A stretch of 64,000 bases of DNA, taken from Gammaproteobacteria bacterium (GTDB lineage: Bacteria; Pseudomonadota; Gammaproteobacteria; Steroidobacterales; Rariloculaceae). Each line of letters begins with the position of its first letter. Positions within the stretch are counted from its first letter, which is position 1. The stretch is from positions 30,878-94,877 of the forward strand of contig JAJEFE010000110.1 of the NCBI GenBank assembly GCA_022820625.1, written 5' to 3'. Of the stretch, positions 9,155-16,918 are shown piece by piece. The notes below the pieces were generated by a model that saw only the letters and a program-made list of their open reading frames with translations, had not been told where the DNA came from and did no database searches. The translations under genes and the position numbers were made by a program.

Positions 9155-9193
9155 ATTTGAGTTTCGACGAATCAGACACAAAGGAGTGAAAAC

Positions 9194-10222
9194 ATGAAGT
9201 CGAGAGAGTTCTGGGACGAGTTCGCGGATGCGACCATCAAGCGGCTGGTCGAGCCGGACGCCGGTGATCCGGTGCTCATCCTCGCCGACGCCAACAGCGA
9301 CCTGAATCTGGCGCACGCGTTGAGAGCGGCCGGGGTTCGGTCGGGAGCCGACACACAGCTCATCGTCAAACCGCACGCCAGGAAGGGTGAGGCGATGAAT
9401 ACCGGTCCCATCCTCGCCGCGTCGATCAAGGCCGCCAAGTATGTCGTTTCGATCATCGACGATGGTATCGACGCCTCGCAGGCCATGCTCGATGCCAAGG
9501 CATCGGGGACGAGCATTCTCTACACGCTGGTCACGGGGGTGGAAGACTATGTCGTGAGCGCGCTGCTGAACGTGGATGTCGAAAAGATGAACCGCTTGGG
9601 CGAGCGGGTCTGCGAGCTCTGGGAAGCCACCGATGTCTGCCACGTCACCTCACCGCAGGGCACGGATGTCAGCTTTCAGCTCAGGCCGCGCAAGTGCGAT
9701 TTCGGCAACGGCAAGCTGGATGAACCCGGCAAGGACGATTTCTATCCCGGCATGCAGGTCAACATCGCCCCGGTGGAGGAAACCATCAATGGCGTGATCG
9801 TCATCGACGCCTCCGACAGCGTTCAGGGCGTCGTGCCCAACCCCTACAGCTTCACGATGGAAAACGGTGTCATCACGAAGGTGGAGGGCGGTTCGGAGGC
9901 GGATGCCATGCGCGCCTGGCTTGCAGGCTGCAACGATCCGATCATCTACAAGCTCTGTCACTTCAGCCTCGGGCTCAACCCGGAGGCGGGTATATCCGGC
10001 AACATGATCGAGGACGAGCGCAAGTTCGGGGCCGTCGATTTCGGGTTCGGCTACCAGAACCCGAGCCTCGGCGGCACGGTGGGCATGGGCGACTACCACA
10101 TGGACATCATGCTGGCCAACCCGACCGTGATACTCGACGGCGAGGTGTTGTGCCGAGCGAACGAGTTCAACGATAAGATGATCGGTTTCGGAACCAGGTT
10201 CGGTGTTCAAGCCAACCACTGA
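9194..10222 (+). CDS. M29-aminopeptidase/NicX-like metalloenzyme
   Basis: The 342-residue protein is preceded by an excellent AAGGAG site. Its C-terminal half carries LCHFSLGLNPEAG (H256) and GDYHMDIML (H302, D304). This His plus HxD arrangement is used for metal in the M29 peptidase fold and for iron in 2,5-dihydroxypyridine 5,6-dioxygenase (NicX). The usual PGGEV-type first M29 ligand reads PGMQV (Q188 instead of Glu), which argues against a standard dinuclear aminopeptidase. The neighbouring racemase-family gene recalls maleate isomerase, which acts downstream of NicX in nicotinate breakdown. The choice between N-heterocycle ring cleavage and peptide hydrolysis cannot be settled by eye. 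Confidence 0.75.
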   Translation: MKSREFWDEFADATIKRLVEPDAGDPVLILADANSDLNLAHALRAAGVRSGADTQLIVKPHARKGEAMNTGPILAASIKAAKYVVSIIDDGIDASQAMLDAKASGTSILYTLVTGVEDYVVSALLNVDVEKMNRLGERVCELWEATDVCHVTSPQGTDVSFQLRPRKCDFGNGKLDEPGKDDFYPGMQVNIAPVEETINGVIVIDASDSVQGVVPNPYSFTMENGVITKVEGGSEADAMRAWLAGCNDPIIYKLCHFSLGLNPEAGISGNMIEDERKFGAVDFGFGYQNPSLGGTVGMGDYHMDIMLANPTVILDGEVLCRANEFNDKMIGFGTRFGVQANH

Positions 10223-10297
10223 TGCCGGGTCTGTGCGTCAAGGGTTGCCCCCGCTGCCACTGATGCGGCCAGTTCAGTTGGAAGCAGCACAACGGAA

Positions 10298-11137
10298 GTG
10301 ACCGGGCAGTCGCGCTCCGCCACCACCGCGCCGCTTCTCGACGTGTGCGATCTGCACGTGGAGTTCGATACCGCGGAAGGTCTCGTCCTGGCAGTGGACG
10401 GTGTGAGTCTGGCCGTGCATGCCGGCGAAGCGCTCGGTGTCGTCGGCGAGTCGGGCTCCGGCAAGAGCGTGATGGCACTCGCGCTCATGGGCTTGTTGCC
10501 GACGCCTCCGGCACGCATTCGCGCGCAGCACAATCGCCTTGGCGGGATCGACCTGCTTCGTCTCGATCCGGCCGGGTTGACACGCGTCCGCGGTCGGCAG
10601 GTCGGCTTTGTCTTTCAGGATCCACTCGCGGCGCTGAACCCGGTGATTCGTATCGGCCGCCAGATCGGTGAGGTGGTGGAGTTTCACAGGGGCGCTTCGA
10701 GACAGGACGCGGATCGGGCGGCCATCGAATGGCTCGCGCGTGTCGGCATCGCTGCACCCTCCGAGGTGGCGCGCGCCTACCCGCATCAGCTCTCCGGCGG
10801 CATGCGCCAGCGGTCGCTGATCGCCATGGCGCTCGCCGGCGAGCCCGAACTGTTGATCGCCGATGAGCCCACGACGGCGCTCGATGTGACCGTACAGGCG
10901 CAGATCGTCGCCCTGATCAGGCAACTGTGCGACGAACTGCGCATGGCATTGATCTGGATCAGCCACGACTTCGGCGTCGTTGCCGGACTGGCCGACCGAG
11001 TCGCGGTGATGCGCTCGGGGAAGATCGTGGAGACGGCGCCGGTCCGGGAGCTGTACTCGGCGCCGAAGGAACCCTACACGCGGGAGCTTGTGGCGCTGGC
11101 GCGGTCGAATGCGATCGAACGCGCTCACCGAACATGA
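10298..11137 (+). CDS. dppD: ABC importer ATPase, DppD/OppD family, short form
   Basis: The 279-residue protein carries Walker A (GESGSGKS), the Q-loop ([13 protein letters not shown]), the signature LSGGMRQR, Walker B plus D-loop ([12 protein letters not shown]) and the switch histidine (ISHDFG). It ends soon after PYTREL, so the C-terminal Cys-rich oligopeptide-transporter extension found in most DppD/OppD proteins (about 320-330 residues) is missing. The partner ATPase downstream retains it. The start is GTG; the 75-base gap before it contains nothing notable. The stop overlaps the next ATG (ATGA). Confidence 0.92.
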   Translation: MTGQSRSATTAPLLDVCDLHVEFDTAEGLVLAVDGVSLAVHAGEALGVVGESGSGKSVMALALMGLLPTPPARIRAQHNRLGGIDLLRLDPAGLTRVRGRQVGFVFQDPLAALNPVIRIGRQIGEVVEFHRGASRQDADRAAIEWLARVGIAAPSEVARAYPHQLSGGMRQRSLIAMALAGEPELLIADEPTTALDVTVQAQIVALIRQLCDELRMALIWISHDFGVVAGLADRVAVMRSGKIVETAPVRELYSAPKEPYTRELVALARSNAIERAHRT

Positions 11138-12153
11138 ACTCACCCGTTTCCGCGGAGGCGCCGCTGGTCGAGGTGTCCGATCTCCGAGTCCACTTCGCGG
11201 GCCGGGGAGGTGGAATGTTTCGGCGCCGCCCCGGGATCGTGCGAGCGGTCGACGGCGTTTCGCTGACCGTGGCTCGTGGCGAAACGCTCGGTCTGGTGGG
11301 AGAGAGCGGTTGCGGCAAGAGTACGCTTGGACGCGCGCTCCTGCGGCTCGTCCCGCCGACCTCGGGGACCATTTGCTTCGACGGCGTCGACATCACGACG
11401 CTGGGCCAAGGTCCGCTGCGCGCCTTGCGCCCGCGCATGCAACTGGTTTTCCAGGATGCCGGCGCCGCGCTCAATCCGCGCTGGTCCGTGCGCCGGCTTG
11501 TGGGTGAACCGCTTGAAATCCATCGAGGGTCAGCGGGCAGCGAGCTACGCACGCGTGTTGACCGGCTGTTCGAGACTGTCGGGCTGGACCCGGCACTCGG
11601 TTCGCGCCTGCCGCGCCAGCTATCCGGCGGCCAGCGCCAGCGCGTGGGTATCGCTCGTGCATTGGCGCTGGAGCCCGATCTCCTGATCTGCGACGAGCCC
11701 ACATCGGCGCTCGATGCGTCGATTCGAGAGCAGATCATCGAGTTGTTGTGCGGCCTGCAGACGCGCCTGGGGTTGTCGTACCTGTTCATCGCTCACGATC
11801 TGGGTGTCGTGCGGCGCGTCAGTGATCGAGTAGCGGTGATGTACTTGGGCAAGATCGTCGAGACCGCGCCATGCACGGAGCTGTTCGATCGCCCGCGCCA
11901 TCCGTATACGCGGGCGCTGCTGGCCTCGGTGCCCGTTCCCGATCCGGAGCGGGCGCGCGAGGGCTCATCGACAATGCTGGAGGGCGAGATTCCGAGCCCG
12001 TCCAATCCACCGGCGGGCTGCAATTTCTGTACGCGCTGCCCGGTGAAGCACCGGGCGATGGCTGAGCATGGAATCGATTGCGACAAAGTGGAGCCGGAGT
12101 TGGTCTACATGACGCGGCGTCATGCGATCGCCTGCCACTTGCAGGGGTGCTGA
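11134..12153 (+). CDS. dppF: ABC importer ATPase, DppF/OppF family
   Basis: The 339-residue protein shows Walker A (GESGCGKS), LSGGQRQR, LLICDEPTSALD and IAHDLG. Its C-terminal domain has the spaced cysteines of oligopeptide-transporter ATPases (NPPAGCNFCTRCPVKH, then C residues near the end); related domains can carry an Fe-S cluster. It completes the importer begun at 5001, giving the order binding protein, two permeases, two enzymes, two ATPases. The operon ends here: the next bases hold short repeats and a palindrome, then a new TonB receptor gene. Confidence 0.93.
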   Translation: MNSPVSAEAPLVEVSDLRVHFAGRGGGMFRRRPGIVRAVDGVSLTVARGETLGLVGESGCGKSTLGRALLRLVPPTSGTICFDGVDITTLGQGPLRALRPRMQLVFQDAGAALNPRWSVRRLVGEPLEIHRGSAGSELRTRVDRLFETVGLDPALGSRLPRQLSGGQRQRVGIARALALEPDLLICDEPTSALDASIREQIIELLCGLQTRLGLSYLFIAHDLGVVRRVSDRVAVMYLGKIVETAPCTELFDRPRHPYTRALLASVPVPDPERAREGSSTMLEGEIPSPSNPPAGCNFCTRCPVKHRAMAEHGIDCDKVEPELVYMTRRHAIACHLQGC

Positions 12154-12155
12154 AG

Positions 12156-12208
12156 TCGGAAGTTCGGACTGCGGACTTAAGCTCCCCTGCAATCGGAAGT
12201 CCGGACTG
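12156..12208 (+). repeat. Two 16-bp imperfect direct repeats downstream of the importer operon
   Basis: TCGGAAGTTCGGACTG at 12156-12171 recurs with one mismatch at 12193-12208, where the change makes AGTCCGGACT a perfect palindrome. They may be part of a transcript 3' end or a binding site. No T-run follows. Confidence 0.5.
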
Positions 12209-12283
12209 TGCACCTCCCGCGCAGGCGGACATGTTGCTCCACCACAACAGACACTTGGCCATCGCCGGCATTGATCATTAGGC

Positions 12284-12298
12284 TGTATACCGTATACA
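12284..12298 (+). promoter_or_regulatory. Perfect palindrome TGTATAC-N-GTATACA upstream of TonB receptor gene
   Basis: TGTATACCGTATACA has 7-base arms around one central base, in an AT-rich island 63 bases before the chosen receptor start. GTATAC cores are common in operators of GntR/FCD-type regulators. The regulator is not encoded nearby, so the assignment is inference. Confidence 0.5.
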
Positions 12299-12361
12299 AT
12301 TGCCGTTAGAAGCGCCATGCGGCACGCCGTCCCGCGCAATCGCATTGAATCAGGGAATCTC

Positions 12362-14704
12362 ATGATGATCATCGAACGCATAGTAAATCGGTCTTGCACC
12401 AACCTCACAAGATTTGCGACGGTATTTCTGGGGAGTGCATTGCTGTGCAACTCCCCCGCGCTGCTCGCTCAGGACGACGACGAGCAGATCGAAACCATCG
12501 TGGTGACGGCGCAAAAGCGTGAGCAGTCGATTCTCGACGTGCCCTTTTCCATTTCGGCCGTGTCCCAGCAGGAAATGGAGGCGGCGGGCGTGAACTCCAT
12601 GGCCGACATCTTTCGGCGGGTCCCGGCCCTTTCGGTGATTGATCAGGGCGCGGCGCGGAAGAACGTGATCATCCGGGGCGTTCAGACCGACACGTCGACG
12701 GAATCGTCCGTGAACGATGTCTACATGGATGAGCAGCGCATCACCACCGTCATCGCCACCGCCGATCCGCGAACCTTCGACATGGAACGAGTCGAGATCC
12801 TGCGCGGACCCCAGGGAACGCTCTTCGGCGGAGGTTCGTTCGCGGGCACCATCCGCTATATCACGAACCGCGCCAACGTCTCCGAGCGTGAAACGAACTT
12901 CGCCGCGACCCTTTCCTCGACGGCGGAGGCGAAACAGAACTATTCGCTGGACGGCATGATCAATCTTCCCCTGGTGGAAGACCGGTTCGCCGTTCGCCTG
13001 GTGGGATACAGCGCGGAAGATTCCGGCTACCTGGGCAACTCGTCCCTGGGCCTTGAAGGTGTCGCGGGAATCGAGCAGCAAGGCGCCCGGATCGGCTTGC
13101 GCTATACCCCGAGCGACCGGTCGACGCTGGATATCAAGTACGTGTTCCAGGACCTGAGGCAAACCGGGTTTCCGGAGGCCCGGGGCGTCGACTACGGGGA
13201 TCTGGAGCAGGGCGGCGTGACCCTGACCGAAGAACGGCTGACCTCAAAGTTCCAGATGTTCGATGTCACCTGGAATTACGATCTGCCCGGCGTGACGATG
13301 ACCTCATCGACCGGTTACCTGCAAATGGACTTTCTCCGGCGCAACGACGTGTCCCTGCCCCTGATCAGGGACTACTTCGATGACTTCAGCCTGAACGGTC
13401 CGCGGGCGCTGGCCATCGCGCCGTCAAACCTTCGCCTGTATATCAACGACGACAACGACAACTACACATTTTCCCAGGAACTGCGATTCGCTTCCCAACT
13501 CGATGAGGACGACCGATTCGCCTGGCTTGTGGGTATGTACTACGAGGACGGCGAGGAGGACGTGGGAGTCGGTGATTTCCTGTTTCCGGGCGGCGGCGCG
13601 CTGGTCGATAACGCGAACTACATGGGAGCGCCTGCCGACTTCTTCTTCAAGGAAGACTTCGTCACGCAGTTGAAGCAGCTCGCCGTTTTCGGGGAGTACA
13701 CACATTACTTCACCGACCGGTTCAACGGCACGGTCGGCTATCGGCATTCGATATTCGAGAGCTTCTTCGAAGCATTCGCCCTGATCGGCGATGAGCCGGA
13801 CGACGACGGCAATGTGCTCGAAGACCCCTTCGCGACCGACCCGTTCCGGGAAACGCATAACACCGTCAAGTTCAACATGTCCTATGACCTGACCGACAAC
13901 ATGGCGGCCTACTTCCAGTCGGCCGAGGGATTCCGGCTCGGGTTCGGCTCGGAGGTTCCGCCGCCGCTCAATCCCGGGTGCGACCAGTTTGTTGCCGATT
14001 TCCTTGCAGCCAACGGACTCAGCGGTTTTTTGGGGCCGGGCGGACAGCTGCCGGGCACGAAGAGCGACACGCTAAGGGTCAACGAAGTCGGCCTGAAAGG
14101 TGTCCTGCCCAACGGCAGAGGCCGGTTCAGTGTGGGGTATTTCAAGGGCGACTGGAAAGACATCCTGGTCGATGTGGACATCGAAGACATCACCGGAGCA
14201 TGCAACACTGGCTTCGGAGCGAATGCGGCGGCGGCGACGACCACAGGTTTCGAAGTGGAGTTCAACTACGCGTTGACCGACCAGTTCACCCTGTCCGGAT
14301 CGGCGTCCATCGTCGATGCCACCCTGGACAACGATGAACCGTTCCTTGGGGCCACAGCGGGCGAACGGCTGCCGGCGTCACCGGACAGACAGCTATCGCT
14401 TTCCGGCGACTACGTCTGGCCGATGGCCAACGGCAACCTGGGATTCGTGCGGGTGGATGCCCAGTACATCGGTGAACTCATCGGCGCCTTCGAGTTCGGC
14501 GACGAAAGAACGGTCTCAGGCAATTACGGCCTCGCCAATGTGCGCGTAGGCATGCAGACTGACCGTTACGAATGGTCGGTGTTTGCCGATAACATCACCG
14601 ACAATCGCGCCCTGGTCTTCGCCAACGGTCCGCCCAACGAATTCCGCAGGACCATCATCCTGCAGCCAAGAACGCTTGGCTTGCAGTTCCGAAGCAGGTT
14701 CTGA
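12362..14704 (+). CDS. TonB-dependent outer-membrane receptor
   Basis: A complete receptor of about 780 residues. It has a signal peptide ending near SPALLAQ, then an acidic spacer and TonB box (ETIVVTAQKR). The plug domain follows (DVPFSISAVSQQEME, IIRGVQTDT, VEILRGPQGTLFGGGSFAGTIRY), and then a 22-strand-type barrel ending in RSRF with terminal Phe. ATG 12362 is preferred because AGGGA lies upstream and the signal peptide then has normal length; an ATG at 12317 would add 15 residues. The plug and barrel resemble the IroN/FyuA-like receptors abundant in oligotrophic gammaproteobacteria. It follows the importer operon and precedes the DUF885 peptidases. A palindrome at 12284-12298 may regulate it. 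The ligand is unknown. Confidence 0.92.
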   Translation: MMIIERIVNRSCTNLTRFATVFLGSALLCNSPALLAQDDDEQIETIVVTAQKREQSILDVPFSISAVSQQEMEAAGVNSMADIFRRVPALSVIDQGAARKNVIIRGVQTDTSTESSVNDVYMDEQRITTVIATADPRTFDMERVEILRGPQGTLFGGGSFAGTIRYITNRANVSERETNFAATLSSTAEAKQNYSLDGMINLPLVEDRFAVRLVGYSAEDSGYLGNSSLGLEGVAGIEQQGARIGLRYTPSDRSTLDIKYVFQDLRQTGFPEARGVDYGDLEQGGVTLTEERLTSKFQMFDVTWNYDLPGVTMTSSTGYLQMDFLRRNDVSLPLIRDYFDDFSLNGPRALAIAPSNLRLYINDDNDNYTFSQELRFASQLDEDDRFAWLVGMYYEDGEEDVGVGDFLFPGGGALVDNANYMGAPADFFFKEDFVTQLKQLAVFGEYTHYFTDRFNGTVGYRHSIFESFFEAFALIGDEPDDDGNVLEDPFATDPFRETHNTVKFNMSYDLTDNMAAYFQSAEGFRLGFGSEVPPPLNPGCDQFVADFLAANGLSGFLGPGGQLPGTKSDTLRVNEVGLKGVLPNGRGRFSVGYFKGDWKDILVDVDIEDITGACNTGFGANAAAATTTGFEVEFNYALTDQFTLSGSASIVDATLDNDEPFLGATAGERLPASPDRQLSLSGDYVWPMANGNLGFVRVDAQYIGELIGAFEFGDERTVSGNYGLANVRVGMQTDRYEWSVFADNITDNRALVFANGPPNEFRRTIILQPRTLGLQFRSRF

Positions 14705-14714
14705 GCTTTGTCAA

Positions 14715-14748
14715 CCCGTGGCGAATGCCCTGCCGCATTCGCCACGGG
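14715..14748 (+). terminator. Strong stem-loop between convergent genes
   Basis: A 14-bp perfect stem (14715-14728 with 14735-14748) and a 6-base loop sit between the receptor stop and the stop of the convergent small membrane protein gene. There is no T-run on either side, so termination may be Rho-assisted or the stem may protect the 3' end. Confidence 0.55.
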
Positions 14749-14763
14749 GGACTGGGGGAGGGG

Positions 14764-15039
14764 CTACCGGATATTGATCCGGTGGATGGGTGGCGCGAGC
14801 ACCGAGTAAAAGGTCCGCAGCACCGCCAGAATCACAACACCCGTAATCAGCGACGCCAGCGCGCTGAACAGCCTGTCCTCGGGCTGATGGAAGGTAAACA
14901 CATCCCACAGGTACCAGACACCGCGCCAGAAGGAGACGACGCCAAACCCGACCACTGCCGCGAGGACAATGGATCGTGCCAGGGACATCTTGCCGGGCCG
15001 AATTTGGTTGTCAGCGAGATTTGTACGTACATCACTCAT
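14764..15039 (-). CDS. Small two-helix inner-membrane protein, unknown function
   Basis: The 91-residue product has two predicted membrane helices (about SLARSIVLAAVVGFGVVSFW and LFSALASLITGVVILAVL). The short linker between them contains Trp and Phe residues, and both ends are basic. The start at 15039 is chosen because GAGAGG lies six bases upstream; a longer reading from 15108 lacks a site. I do not recognise a functional family. It is convergent to the TonB receptor gene and divergent from the first DUF885 gene, so it is probably monocistronic. Confidence 0.65.
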   Translation of the reverse strand: MSDVRTNLADNQIRPGKMSLARSIVLAAVVGFGVVSFWRGVWYLWDVFTFHQPEDRLFSALASLITGVVILAVLRTFYSVLAPPIHRINIR

Positions 15040-15180
15040 TTCTAGCCTCTCAATTGGACAGTTGCCGCAGGATATATTCGAAGGGTGTGGCTGTAGTGCC
15101 CGCGCCACCGTGCTCGTGACCGGCGCATTCGGTCACTTCATTGTATATGATATTCAATCGATCCGCTGTTTGGACAAGCC

Positions 15181-16908
15181 ATGCACATTGGAAGAACGAT
15201 TCTTGTAAAAATTCTGCCCGTCGCGGTATTCGTCATCTCGAATCCCGGTGCCGCCCTTGGCCAGGGCTACGATGAACTCGTCGATCTGTTCGTCGAGTTC
15301 CGCGAATTCCAGGAGGCGCCCATAAGCGACGGCATTCCCGACCACAGCGAAGCCGCGATGCAAGCCCAGTACAGCGGCCTGCAGGAATTCAGGGCCGATC
15401 TGGCGGAGTTCGACACGGCGGACTGGCCGGTGTGGCAGCAGGTGGATTACCATCTCGTTCGCGCGGAAATGAACGCGATGGAGTTCCACCACAGGGAGCA
15501 CCGGCCCTGGTCGCGCGATCCCGGTTTCTACTCGATGTTCCAGGGCGATGCCGGCACCAGCATCAACGCGCCCGATTTCTTCGAGCCGATCTTCGACCTT
15601 TTCGGCTTTTCCGATGACGGTCCCGGGCCGTCCGATGAGGCGGACGACGAGTCCCTGTCGCTCTCCGACGAACAGCAGGCGGCGCTGAGCCGAACGCTCG
15701 ACGGCATACCGGGTATCTACGCTCAGGCCAGGGAGAACCTGACCGAGCCCGCGGCCGATCTGGCCGAGTTCGCGATACGCAACTTCGTCGAAGAGCGTGA
15801 GCTTTACGAAGAAGCCGCCGAACTGCTGGCCGCCGACTATCCGGATCTCTCTGAACTTGCCCAGCGCGCCGCCGAATCAGTCGAGGATTATCGGCGATGG
15901 ATCGAGTCCAACCAGGCGGACATGGCGCCGAACGCCGGGCTCGGCAAGGCCAATTACGACTGGTGGATGCGCAATGTCCAGTTGTCGCCCTGGGGGTGGG
16001 AGGACATCAATCGGATCATCGAGCTGGAATACGATCGCGTCATCACCTTCCTTAAACTGGAGGAGAACCGGAACAAGCACCTGCCGCCCCTGGAAGTCTC
16101 CATGTCGGAACGGGCCTGGTTCGACAGCATGCGCGAGGCCCTGCATCACGTGGTCGACTTCATGCGGGACGAGGGGTTGATGACCGTTGAGGACTGGGTG
16201 GATCCGAGCGACTACTACGCGGATGGCCCCCGCGGGGCCGGCGGCGAACTCGACGACTCTACGGCCGAATGGCTGCTGCCAGAAAACTCCAGCATCGACA
16301 CAAAGGTACGCCAGCGCGAGATCCTGCCGGGCGAGGCGCACGAGTACGTCGGCCACATGCTCGACTACCAACGCCAGGAGCGACTGACGCAAAGCCCGAT
16401 TCGCAGCGCCGGCAGGCGCTTCAACATGGGCTCGATGCGCCTGGAAGGCTGGGCGGTGGCGCTGGAGGAGTTGCTCATGCAGGCGGGCGTGCTGGACGCA
16501 AGGCCGCAGAAGGGCCGTGAGATGGAGTACCTGATGAATGCCTCGCACATGAGTCTCGGCATCCCGGACCTGAAGATGCACGCCAACGAGATCGATCTCA
16601 CCGAGGCCCGCCATCTCTGCGCGGCGATCATGCCGCGGGGATGGACGCGCCCGGACGAACGCATGGTCTGGTTCGAAATGCAGTCCAACCTGCGCAATCC
16701 GGGTGGTTTCCACAGCAGCAACGTGGTTGCCGGCAAAGCCTATTTCATGAAGATGTTCAGGGAGCAGGCACAGGCGCTGGGCGACGATTTCGTCATCAGG
16801 GACTTTGTCGATGCGTTCCTGTCTTCAGGCACGATTCCCCTGTCGCTGATTCGCTGGGAGATGACCGGCAACAGCGACGATGTCATGCTTGAAACCCAGC
16901 CGCTGTAG
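15181..16908 (+). CDS. Secreted DUF885-family metallopeptidase-like protein (copy 1)
   Basis: The 575-residue protein has a signal peptide (residues 1-27, ending ALGQ). Its C-terminal half contains HEYVGH (H387, E388, H392) and, about 40 residues on, EGWAVALEELL. This resembles the DUF885 pattern HE-PGHH followed by an EGWA helix, a gluzincin-like zinc arrangement. An acidic insert (about DDGPGPSDEADDESLSLSDE) is not seen in copy 2. The paralogue starts ten bases after its stop. The pair presumably digests peptides or peptide-like material in the periplasm, but no member of this subgroup can be assigned a substrate from sequence alone. Confidence 0.82.
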   Translation: MHIGRTILVKILPVAVFVISNPGAALGQGYDELVDLFVEFREFQEAPISDGIPDHSEAAMQAQYSGLQEFRADLAEFDTADWPVWQQVDYHLVRAEMNAMEFHHREHRPWSRDPGFYSMFQGDAGTSINAPDFFEPIFDLFGFSDDGPGPSDEADDESLSLSDEQQAALSRTLDGIPGIYAQARENLTEPAADLAEFAIRNFVEERELYEEAAELLAADYPDLSELAQRAAESVEDYRRWIESNQADMAPNAGLGKANYDWWMRNVQLSPWGWEDINRIIELEYDRVITFLKLEENRNKHLPPLEVSMSERAWFDSMREALHHVVDFMRDEGLMTVEDWVDPSDYYADGPRGAGGELDDSTAEWLLPENSSIDTKVRQREILPGEAHEYVGHMLDYQRQERLTQSPIRSAGRRFNMGSMRLEGWAVALEELLMQAGVLDARPQKGREMEYLMNASHMSLGIPDLKMHANEIDLTEARHLCAAIMPRGWTRPDERMVWFEMQSNLRNPGGFHSSNVVAGKAYFMKMFREQAQALGDDFVIRDFVDAFLSSGTIPLSLIRWEMTGNSDDVMLETQPL

Positions 16909-16918
16909 GAAGGGCAAG

